Of a DNA stretch of 64,000 nt, positions 47,068-56,997 are shown piece by piece. The notes beneath the pieces are model-generated. The model did no database searches and was not told where the DNA came from. It was given only the letters and a program-made list of their open reading frames with translations. Origin of the DNA: Panaeolus papilionaceus (Eukaryota; Basidiomycota; Agaricomycetes; Agaricales). The translations under genes and the position numbers were made by a program. The stretch is taken from contig JADNRZ010000011.1 of the NCBI GenBank assembly GCA_015501605.1, forward strand, positions 992,001 to 1,056,000, read 5' to 3'. Position 1 is the first letter of the stretch; the number at the start of each line of letters is the position of its first letter.

Positions 47068-50000
47068 ATGCTCGTCGTCCATCCCTCTAGTCGATGCGAC
47101 GTCTGCCTCGTCGAGTACAACTGGGAAACCTCTGGAAATCAGCCTTACGCTATCGCATGCGGGCATATATTTTGTCGAACGTACGTCTTCCCTTCTCGTC
47201 TATCTATTCTTTTTTGCTTATACCTATTTCTACCAATAGATGTCTCTTCGCCCTAACGCCCCCCCTCTGTCCACTATGTAGAAAGCCATTCTTACCCCCC
47301 AAGATCAAGAAATTACACGTTGACAGACCAGACCCATCGGATCCAGAATACCCCTCCAATCCCTCCTCCTCCCCTCACCGTTCATCTCCCACAGACCCCA
47401 CCACCAACCCACACCACCTCTCCCTCACCCCGCCCGAACACCGCCAACTCGACCTCGTCCAAAAGCTCCTCCTGGCATGGTCTGACACCGACGCTACACC
47501 CCACGCAGAAGAGGTGCCGCCCTCGCCTGCGCGGTCCCCGCTGTTGTTGTTGCAGTTGAGGTTGAGGCCGTTGTTGATGGAGGTTGATGGGTGTCTTGCC
47601 GAGTCTTCAGAGTCTGGTTCTCTGAATTCGTCGTCGTCATCTCGGGATATTTCTTCCAACCAAAACCAATGGCACCTCACCCTCTTGAAAACGCGGTCCA
47701 TTATCACCCAACACACGCACCTCAAGGAACAGAGTGCCCACCTGGAAGAAGCGCACGAAAAGCTGGAGAGGGAGGTGCGAAAGCTGCGGACGAAGAACCG
47801 GGATTTGAGCGATGCGGTGGTGTTTGAGCAGGAAAAGGCGAAGAGGGTGCAGGAGGTGTTTGGGGTGCAGGTTGAGGAACTGAAGAGGTGGGTTTTATAT
47901 CTCCTTTCTTCCTTTTTTGTTCATCCCATTCCAATTTCTCCATATTTTTCTTGGTTTTTGCATACCTAAAACTAACGCTCTAATTTGTAGACAAATCCAC
48001 ACCCTCAAGAAAACCAACAAACAGCTGTATCATCATAATATCACCTATACGCCCCAGGCGAATCCGTTGCCTCAGCCGCCTGCTGCGATTGTGGCGGAGG
48101 GGCTGCCCAGTCTCGTTAGGGCTGCGGGGTCGGCCGTGGGGGAGGGGTATGAGGGGTATAATGGATACGATGGGTATGGGTATACCAATGGCAATGGGGG
48201 GTATGATAACGCCTATGGCGCGTACACGCCCTCGTCGACCTCGACTTCGTCCCGGCCGTTTGCGCATATTAGCGAATATGGATCCGAGGCGATGTCGCCG
48301 TCTCCTGTGGGGCATTATTCCAATCCTACGTCGGCTACTGGGGGGCACTATTCCAACCCGACTTCAGCGACGGGACAGCACTCTAATTACCCCTCGTATA
48401 CATCAGGACCATACGCCAACCCAACGCAATCAGGTATATCAACCTCCCCCACCTCATCCTACGTCCAACCAAGGATCGCAGAGCCCGTTACGTTTAGTAG
48501 TAGCGGCGGTTCGTCCAGGTCGCGATCTGCACATTCGCACACCCCCTCTTTGCACTCTCATACCCCATCCCTGCATTCACATACGCCTTCTCTGCACTCC
48601 TATACACCCTCCCACTCTCATACACCTGTTCTGCCTCGATCAGCTACATCCACCTCGATCTCTCCAACTACCCCAGCGCCCATTTCAGCACTCTCAACCT
48701 CCCCTTCGCGGGCTAGATCCACGATCCCCAATCCGAGTATGCCGCCTCCGTTGCCCGCGTCCCTTCAAGCTCTGCCTCCCGTTCTTCAGTCCTTGCCTTC
48801 CATGCACGACGACCTTGAACAACTACCACCACCCACAACAACCACCAACGTATTCTCCCAATCCTCCGACCCGTACAACCTTGCGCTGGCGGCTATAAGC
48901 AGCTATGCGAATGGGTATGTGAGGGGGCAGGAGCAGGCTATGGGCGTTTTAGGGGGTGTGAATGGTGGTAATGGATTAGGAGGTGGTGCGGGGGGTATAA
49001 CCTCGTCTAATGAACAAGGGGGGAGGCAGTTGCCGTTTTCGATGGAGCATGATGTTGTTGGTCGTCGTGATGATGATGATGACGAAGATGAAGACGAAGA
49101 TGACGAAGATGGAGAAGACGACGACGAGGAGGAAGAGGTCGCACCGCTCCGCGCGCAGGCGCAGACGCAGACAAGGCAGAGCACGGGGTGGAATAATACG
49201 TCTAGCTGGGGGACGCCGTCTCAGACATTATCGCAGACCCAGTCCTATCCCAGTTCGTTGTCGTTTTCAAATTTGTCCCTGGCAAACTCGCAGTCCCAGT
49301 CCCAGTCTGCCCAATCCCAATCCCAGTCCGCCCACCCCACCCACTCAACCTCAAACCCCACCCCATCCAACTCGCAAAACCCAACCTCAAACTCCAACTC
49401 CAACTCCAATCAGCCCCCTCCCTCCCCTGTGTGGTCCAACGCCACGTCGTGGCACACGCACAGATCCATCCCCGCGGGCCAGAGAGAGGGTTCTATCATT
49501 TCCGGGCTGAGGATGCTTGATTTTCCGGGGTGGGATGAGGGCGCGAGTGTGCGGAGTGGGATGACGGGGAGACTGAGCGCTTTGAGCGGGGGTGTGAATA
49601 GCAATAGCAATAGGGGAGGAGGACCGGGGAATGGGGGTGGTGGGGGGAGAGGAGAAGGAAGTGTGAGGAGCGGACTCGGGGGGCTGGGATTGAGGAATTT
49701 GGATGGGGGATGGGAGAGTATGAGTGGGGTTATGAGTAGTTTGGGAGTGGGTAATGCGAATGCGAATGGGCATAATAGGAGGGATAGTATGATGTCGTTT
49801 GGGGAGAGTGTTTCTAGTTCTTCGGGCGGAGCCCCAGGAGGAGGAGCAGGAGGCACGGGAGGTGGAGAGGGAGGAGGAGGCAGAGCGAGTGGACATGGGG
49901 CGCAGAGACCGCAGAGCCCTTCGCGGCCTGTTGTATCGATGGTGGGCGTACTGCCGAGGACGGCCGAGGAGGATGAGGACGAGGACGAGGATGAAGACGG

Positions 50001-51114
50001 GGGGTTGTTGGAGAGGAGAGACATGCACAGGAGCGGGGTGGATGGGGGACGGAGAGGTGTGCTGGGGCTGGGACTGGTTGGGTCCCCGGAGGTGGAGTAT
50101 GCCGGGAGTGGGTATCCGGGCTTGGGCTTGTCGTCGTCGTCTTCTGGATACAACTCTGGGTCTGGCCTTGGATTAGGACTGGGACTCGACGACGCCCACA
50201 CATACCCCTCGGCCGACGCACCGACCTCACCGCCGCCTCTTAACCCGCCTATGAGGAGGGCGAGGAATATAATGCCGTTGCCTGTGATGTCGCCTTTTGG
50301 GAGTGTGGTGGGGTCGCCTGTGAGTAGTGTTGGGAGGTTGGGGAGTGTGAGGGGGGATAGTGGCGAATTGGGGAGTGGTGGAAGGGAAAGAGATAGAGGT
50401 GGGGAGAGGGAACGGGAGAGGGAAAGAGATAGGGAGAGGGAGAGGGATGCGGGGAGAGAAAGAGATAGAGATAGGGATAGAGGCGGGGAGAGGGACAGAG
50501 AGAGGGTGACGGAGGACGGCGCGTATTATTATCGGACGTCTGAGTATCGGCATGCTACGACTGGGAGTGCAGATTATAGACGGGATCGGGATCGGGACAG
50601 GGACAGGGACAGGGACAGGGAGCGTGATAGGGATAGAGAACGCGAAAGAGATAGGGAAGGAGACAGGGATAGGGAGTATCACACCTATTCCGGCTCTAAC
50701 TCTGCATCGCACTCGCGGTCGTACTCGTACTCCTCATCCACCATTCCCAGCACCACCAGCAATAATACTTCATCAGCGAGACCGCCTGTAACGCGATCAT
50801 CGACGTCGACGGCGGGGTATTATTCGAATCCTACTAGGTCTCAAGGCCAATCCCAGTCCCAATCTCAATCTCAATCCACGCATCGTCACACCTCATCCAC
50901 AGGTTCATCTCACTCGCAATACCAGTCGCAGTCTCGCTCCAGTAGACCGGACTCCATCTCCCCTCCCCCCACCACGCCATTACAGCCCTTGCAGTCGTTT
51001 GGTAATGCCCTGGGATTGGACCTGACCACTGTCCAGCCTGGTGCGCCCCCGATTGCACCGAGGCCTGTGTCGGGAAGTTTGAGGAGGTTTGGGATGGATG
51101 GGAGTTGGGAGTAG
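47068..51114 (+). CDS. RING-finger protein with giant low-complexity C-terminus
   Basis: Exons 47068-47180, 47240-47887 and 47991-51114; 1294 residues. A C3HC4 RING opens the protein: Cys10/Cys13, Cys31/His33, Cys36/Cys39 and Cys48/Cys51 (CDVC, CGH, FCRTC, CPLC). Residues ~190-265 form a coiled coil (LEEAHEKLEREVRKLRTKNRD). The rest is disordered: a SHTPSLH repeat array near 48535-48620, an Asp/Glu block (49065-49140), Ser-Gln repeats, Gly-rich stretches, and a long Arg-Asp/Arg-Glu alternating region (50385-50670) like splicing-factor or condensate-forming tails. A ubiquitin-ligase function is inferred from the RING. Long antisense frames over the third exon are shadows of its biased codons. 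Confidence 0.85.
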
Positions 51115-51495
51115 GCATGGGCCGTCGTTTGGTTTTGAGTTTCCATTTGTGAGGGCCCAGGTCCTAGATTTTTCATGACTTTTTTTCGTTTTATGTTGCA
51201 TATCGCTTCGTTTCTCATTTATGCATTGTATCACACGTGTATATGTATTTATTTATTGTATCATTGAATATTCATTATCGTCGTTTTCGTTTGCTTTTTC
51301 ATTACTGCACATGCATTACTTTCCAATTCCTACAACTTTCATTTCGCTCATCTCAATGTCATTTGTATGTATGTAGAACATCTGTTCGATTATGTTCATT
51401 CGCTGTTGACTGTTGAGTTTGTCGACGATGTATGTGTGCAATGCTCGATTTTTGGATAAGTTCATGTTTGAAATCTTGGTTCTACGCGTTGAGTC
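51115..51495. other. 3' region of the RING gene
   Basis: T-rich sequence with TTTATTTATTGTAT near 51250, plausible for poly(A) signals; no gene. Confidence 0.4.
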
Positions 51496-51626
51496 TTCCG
51501 TAGTCTGAGGAGACTATGTGGGAGAGGGGAGCCTGGGTTGACCCCCCTCCCAGGGCGAGAGGTGAGGACTGTGGACAGGTGAGCCCCCCGAGCGCTGCCT
51601 CGCCTCCCTCTACCCAAACTACGGAA
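51496..51626. repeat. 131-bp foldback element
   Basis: Ends TTCCGTAGT (51496-51504) and ACTACGGAA (51618-51626) are perfect inverted repeats of 9 bp. The arms continue imperfectly (GTGGGAGAGGGG against CCTCCCTCTACCC) and the centre holds a CCTGGG...CCCAGG hairpin. GC content is far above its surroundings. Reads as a small MITE-like element or a structured RNA. Confidence 0.6.
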
Positions 51627-52570
51627 TGAACCCAGGATAGAATCAAAGTATTATGCGAGATAGGTAAACAACGATTTGTACGGGAAGTAGCTCTGTTGAA
51701 AAAGGTTTTTCGGGTAAATGGATGTGGGTGAGGTGAAAGGGGAGTAGTCGTGAATCTAACAATAAAGGGGAGAGGTGGGCGGGTTGAAAATAAGTAGGAG
51801 GGCGCGAGGAAGCGAGAGCACGAGAAGCTAAGTATACTAAGTATTGAAGTAATATGGAATTGGTAGAATACGAGAAAGAAGGAAGGGAAAGGGAGTTATG
51901 CTCGCATATATAGATCCTCCCATTGGACGCGGCTAGATATCTATTGACTAACAAAGATGAGACGAAATCAGCTGTCTCACACACACTCTGAATGAATACC
52001 GACATTGAATGCCCAGCTCAGTCAACGAAAGGAGAGAACCTAGGGCCTATTGAGCGCTCCATTGAGTCGGAGTCGCTGCGTGAATTACCGATCAGCGCTG
52101 GAACGATCATGGATCGAAGTTGATCATCGATCACCTGTGGCCTCAGACATAGCAGAACCTAGCAAAATCAGGGAAATCTGATTGAAATCTGGACAAAATG
52201 GCGAGAAAAGCAGGCGAAAAGTACGCCTGATATGCAGGGCTTGATACCCAGGTCCGGACAAATATTCGAGAACTTGGGGCAAGCCCGATCAAGTCAGGAA
52301 AATCTTGCCTCAAGCACAGATTTTGGTCTGGACAAGACCTCAGTCTAAGATTTAGAATCGACCTTGGAAATCCAACTTGAATCATGAAATTCTGACATTG
52401 AAATATTCAAGACAGCAGCGTGAGCAGCTCCAACTCTTCGCCGATGTTCCTCAAACCCGCCGAAGGGTTGGAGATTTACATTTATAGACATTTCCCTTCA
52501 TGTCGGGGTTGAATTAAAAAGCAGCCAACAATTAGACATACGTAGACACCTCCCTTTCAGAGTCAACACA
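51627..52570. other. intergenic, no gene seen
   Basis: About 0.9 kb without recognisable coding sequence. Confidence 0.45.
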
Positions 52571-52613
52571 CTCTCTTGCTGACGCCGACAAAGCAGCTCC
52601 CACCTCCGAAAAA
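52571..52613 (+). promoter_or_regulatory. conserved leader of F-box-like member G
   Basis: CTCTCTTGCTGACGCC, CAAAGCAGCTC and an A-run into the ATG, as in members C and J. Confidence 0.6.
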
Positions 52614-54119
52614 ATGCCTATCGGCCTTCCAATAGAGATTTACCAGGACATCTTCGACGTTATCGCTGAAGACACTGGGTATCTGTATGTACAAAAGATG
52701 CGCGACCTTTGTGCTTGCTGTCTCGTTTGCACATCGTTTGTTCCATTGTGTCAGCGACACATTTTTGCGCAAGCAACCATTGGAGATACGACGAGTCAAG
52801 GTTCTATCGGTCTCCCCTCTAATTTACAAGAACGGCCCGACCTCTCAATCTACTTGAAACACTTGGTATATCTCAATGGACAAGATGCAACCAAGAGCAC
52901 TGCACCCTGCATGTCTGCGTTGATGAACCTCCCACAACTACATCGCCTTGACCTACTATGGTGCGAAGACACATCACCAGCCTTTGGCAGGGATGTCAGC
53001 GAGCTCGAGCCTTTTGGACCTGGGCAATTTTTCAACCACTACATCTCTTCCGGAACTCTGACAACACTTTCCCTTGACCAAATCTGGTTTCTACCCATCT
53101 ATGATGTTCTATCGGCGGCAAATTTGACCCACTTACAAATTCGGAACTGTGGAGTTATAGTCGAGCCCGATCACCTTCCTGCTTCAACAAATCTGAGGCT
53201 TTTGGATATTGACCATGTAGATGGTTTGTCGTTGTCAAATTTTGTTGGAATCCATACATGGCTTGAGACCCTATGCATTCGGTGAGCCTCTCTCTGTTCA
53301 TCCCTTGCTGTCATTCTTACTCTGCATTTCCAGCTGGATGCTCAAGGGAGTAACTGATTCTCTGACACTACCAAAAGTGTTTCCGGGATTGAGGAAGCTC
53401 AGAGTGCACAATTACGTTCATAACAACCTCACTGAAAAGACCATGTTCCTCAATCGAATCCTTGAAACAACAGGGGACTTAGAATGCTTGGCAGTCGAAG
53501 GTACGTGATAAATATGATCGTAAATTCAGTGTCACAAACCATCTTTACAGCTGAATTTCAATACTTCTTCCTTCCATCTCAGGAATTGCCCCTTCACATC
53601 CAGCAATGTGTTGTCAATTCAAGATCATCTCTGAAAAGACTCCACCTCTACTTGACTGTGCATCGTGCTTGGTTCATTCATGAGGCCTTGTACAATGTCT
53701 TATCTGCCGTCAGGGGTCAGAACATCATTGAAGAAGTAGAAGTTGTTATTTTCTTCTCTGGCTTCTATTTGCCGCATAAGCATGAAGAGGGAGACTGCCA
53801 GCCGCTTTCGCACAATGTTACACCAACCTTAGAAACATGGTCCAAGCTTGACCAATTGCTGGATGGAAAAAACATGTTCCCTTGCCTTGAAAAGGTATCT
53901 GTGCTTATTGTTCTTGCAGATTGGAACTGGTGTAGATCGCCAGGGGAGTATAGCTTAGATTGCGAGGTGTGCAAATTTTGTCAGAGTTTGAGGAGTTCAT
54001 TTCGTTGTATTACTACCAACCCCAAAATCAGATTTAGTGGGGATGTGGAGATATCTCATGATGTTGACTGCAAGTTTCCAGATTTATATAAATTTAGGGA
54101 CATGTATCGTTTTTTTTAA
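52614..54119 (+). CDS. F-box-like family member G, intact
   Basis: Exons 52614-53281, 53334-53500 and 53551-54119; 467 residues. Strong donors (GTGAGC, GTACGT). F-box-like LPIEIYQDIFDVIAED and MRDLCACCLVCTSFVPLCQRHIF; leucine-rich middle (LPQLHRLDLLWCED, TLTTLSLDQIWFLPIYDVL, LRLLDIDHVDGLSLSNF); end with LHIQQCVVNSRSSLKRLHLYL, NIIEEVEVVIFFSG, LETWSKLDQLLD, FPCLEKVSVLIVL and NPKIRFSGDVEI. Closest to member C. This is the cleanest model of the family and the best reference for splice sites. Confidence 0.85.
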
Positions 54120-54258
54120 TAATCCTTTTGTTAAGCTGAGGATAGTGTAATAAATTTTGTTACTTAATTCTGTCAATGTTGTTGTACAGTGGCAAGCAGA
54201 TATGGTGCGCATTTAGCACAAATATTATTTGGCTTGTGCTCCTCTTACATTTGACAGG

Positions 54259-54427
54259 GAATCGCTTAAGAGCTTTCTGGGCACTTTGACATTCGCATCT
54301 GTATTCCCAATGCTGAAGAAATTAAGGATACACCACATATTCAATACATACACCAGCCCCAACGAAACAATTGTCAGGAATCATATACTCGAAAGTGTAA
54401 CTCAGTTAGAGTGTTTGGTCATTGAAG
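54259..54427 (+). pseudogene. F-box-like family fragment H: orphan second exon
   Basis: An acceptor (TTGACAG), one exon-2-sized frame (ESLKSFLGTLTFASVFPM, RNHILESVTQLECLVIEG) and a following GTCTGA. It resembles exon 2 of member I (FLGTLSFSTVFPILKNLRI) more than that of its neighbour G. No first or third exon lies nearby. Confidence 0.7.
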
Positions 54428-54534
54428 GTCTGAGCTCATTCCACCTTCCTCCTCCCAATGATAGGTCAGGGTTTCGTTGTTACTGAGCATGTGATCCTTC
54501 ATCAGCAATGTCTGGGTCGGCTCTGGAGTGCTCT

Positions 54535-54672
54535 GTAGTGCTCTGTAGCACTGTAGTGTTGTAGCAAAGGGTACCCCTTATGGAGTTTCCCCATTAGGGT
54601 CAGTAGTGCTCTGTAGCGCCCCCTTGTTGCTACATGATGCTACAGACTGCTACAGGTGCTACAGAGCACTAC
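54535..54672. repeat. GTAGTGCTCTGTAGC direct and inverted repeats
   Basis: Two forward copies (54535-54549, 54603-54617) and one exact reverse complement (54658-54672), with GTTGCTACA/GCTACAGACTGCTACA variants between. They can form long hairpins. A further inverted copy is at 55941-55954. Confidence 0.7.
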
Positions 54673-54819
54673 AGACTGCTACATAGGTAGACTGCCACAT
54701 ATACAAATCACCCTTCAAAATAGCACATATAACTCAAGAAATCACTCATAAGATTGTAAAACAAAATTAATATATCATTCAAAAACTAACTAATACACAA
54801 GTAATACCACATACAATAC

Positions 54820-55080
54820 AGATAGGGAACATCACAGGTAACCCTTGGGTATGAAATCACTGACCTGGACCCGCACACGTGGCGTAACCTACCTGTGTAC
54901 CTGCGGGTTTTCTGTGCAAAACGAGCCCAAGAATGTCCAAAACAGACAATTTTTGGGCCGTTTTGGGCACTCTTGGGCCTGTTTTGAAGCTCACAGGTAC
55001 ACCAAGGCTGACCCATACCTGTACCTGTGCCCAACCCAACCCATAACCCGTCCAGGTCACCTGTACCCTTGACTTTCCCT
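54820..55080. repeat. long imperfect palindrome (foldback/MITE-like)
   Basis: The inner arms 54917-54944 and 54960-54986 are inverted repeats with about four mismatches (CAAAACGAGCCCAAGA against CAAAACAGGCCCAAGA). The outer arms share AGGGAA ends and a GACCTGGAC / GTCCAGGTC pair. No transposase frame, so a non-autonomous element. Confidence 0.65.
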
Positions 55081-55936
55081 AAATACAGAGATAGCCAAGA
55101 GAATAGCAAGAATGGCAATAAGCGATAATAAAGGTCAAGAATTTATGCTCTAAATAAATACATTAATGAGGTACAGTATAACAATAAATAAAATAGAACT
55201 CACCAAGGGTTATATATGACATGTAGAGGAAGGTCATGATGATGAAGAACTAGAAAAGACATGAAAGCGGAGCATGAGAAAGTCCGGAAGTCGTACCCAT
55301 AACATTCACATACCTATGAAAACCCATCTCCTGTGCTCAAACAGACATAATACAGCACCTATAATAATAGAAGTAATAGAAGAATGTCATAAATAGAAAA
55401 AGAAAGAAAAAAAATAAAAGGAATCTCACCGAAATATGTTAAAGTGCAGGTAAAATCCACTGCTGAAGCAGCGATAACATCCTATGATATAGTAGTCAGC
55501 CACTTGGTTCCATAATAATAAACACTTACCAGGTCTCTTAAATATATATATATAGAACCATTAGAGCACCTGTGGGATGGGGAAATGTGGTAGATGTGGA
55601 CGAAGATGATAGTTGAGGAAAGAAGAGAGTGCGATCAAAATTGCTTATTTTGGAATCATTTTGGTTTGTGTTTTGATTAATCAGCATTTTCCCATCTCAT
55701 ATGTTTCACCAAAGCGGACAAGAGACTTCAAAAAAAAATGACAAGTCCAACTCATTGATCTCGAAATTCACTATTATTCTGTTATATACAATTATTTGTA
55801 GTCTAGCACCTAGTTGACATTGGTTTTTAATAATATAAGTAATTTCTGGCATGACTTTAAGAGAGGGCACTCCCTATAGCTATGTAATTACCATACCATG
55901 GTAGGTAGCAGTACACAGAGGGGGAGGTAATGTATG
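55081..55936. other. A/T-rich gap, no gene
   Basis: Runs of A and alternating TA (55541-55553), no coding frame. Confidence 0.5.
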
Positions 55937-55954
55937 TAGTGCTACAGAGCACTA
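55937..55954. repeat. TAGTGCT-ACAG-AGCACTA hairpin
   Basis: Perfect 7-bp inverted repeat with a 4-nt loop; same unit as at 54.5-54.7 kb, followed by further GCTACA-rich sequence to 56045. Confidence 0.65.
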
Positions 55955-56339
55955 ACTTGCTAGTCGTTGCTACCACTGCCATCATGGATGCTACAGTCGC
56001 TACTGTTGCCATGATGCATGCTACAGCCATCAGTGGCTATGCTACAACCCAAAATCGGAAATTGCTGATGAAAGGATGGGCAGAATATGTCGGGTGGGTT
56101 GGGGCGAATACGTTTGCAGATGACAATGTCGCCGGGGGTTGACCCTTGAATGTCAGCGAGGAAAGAGCTGTGGTTTGGTTGTACCACAGCCGGTAAAGCA
56201 GGGAGACTCTGAAGAGAAGGAGGTAATGGAGACCGCATCAGAGGATTTCAATTCGTAGACGTTGACCTCTCACCCAAGGGTGATGTGGATAACGCCTAAA
56301 TAGGGCTAGGCGCTGTGGCGGAGCGGAGGAGGAAGAGGG

Positions 56340-56705
56340 CAGGGGGTATAATAATAAAAGTGCAAAGAGGGCGTATGTGGATGCAACAAAGGTGTGTGTG
56401 TGTGCATGTGTAGAGCGCGACCTGGATGGAGCCCATGGACGAAGCATGGGCTCCGTCGCTGCTGCTGCCACCACTACTGCTGTGAGTGACTGGATCTGTG
56501 ATTCTTGGTTGGGCGCAGGACGACATAGGGGATAAAGGTAGGCCTGATTGAGTATGAGGGCAGATTGAGTTGACGTATGGTCCTATTTATATAATGGATA
56601 ACTGGAGTGTTGGGGTGTAGCCGATGAAGGGCGTGAATAATCATAACGCCCCATGGGAGTCGGCGACATGGCTTCATATCCATATTCACCTGTATACGCA
56701 AACGG
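56340..56705 (-). pseudogene. inverted fragment of the RING gene
   Basis: On minus, AQPRITDPVTHSSSGGSS matches VQPRIAEPVTFSSSGGSS of the RING protein, and the flanking DNA (GAATATGGATATGAAGCCATG, then the GGGGCGTTATGA block) follows 48262-48680 in order with indels. Frames are broken. It lies next to the SDR remnant. Confidence 0.75.
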
Positions 56706-56711
56706 ATGTGG

Positions 56712-56905
56712 TTAAAGTCGTTGTCGCCAACATCCTGCACATCAACGAGCTCCCGAGCTCCGACCAACGCTAGAAGCATCACATTTGGCTTGGGAAGGAA
56801 TGGGTGTATGAGTGTTATGTGGATTGCAGCGGGGAGGGAAAGTGTGTTGTGGAGGTAGAACTTTCGATGAATGTATGTGGAGCCAGTGACAGTTGTGAGG
56901 GAATT
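56712..56905 (+). pseudogene. decayed 3' fragment of the SDR gene
   Basis: GCCAACATCCTGCACATCAA, then CATCACAT, GGGTGTATGAGTGTTATGTGG, GCGGGGAGGGA and GTATGTGGAGCC parallel exon 6 of the SDR gene (about 39535-39805) in order with deletions. It ends about 90 nt before the stop of F-box-like member I, mirroring the intact SDR / member D arrangement. Confidence 0.75.
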
Positions 56906-56997
56906 GGGTCTGGTGCGATGAGGCAGTGGTCAATCCGATTATGAATCTAATAGCGATAGCAAATGTTTGCTTGTTGGTAGGATATACAGAACACGGT

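Noticed and set aside
47375..47725. 116-codon minus frame across RING exon 2
   Set aside because: Antisense shadow of a firmly placed coding exon.
48535..48620. Possible CRISPR-like or satellite array
   Set aside because: The repeats are coding SHTPSLH units within one exon; no spacers, and the host is a eukaryote.
49387..50230. Long minus-strand open frames over the RING gene's third exon
   Set aside because: They arise from the biased Gly/Arg/Ser/Asp codons of the plus-strand gene, have no start context or splice logic, and translate to Pro/Ser-rich low-complexity sequence.
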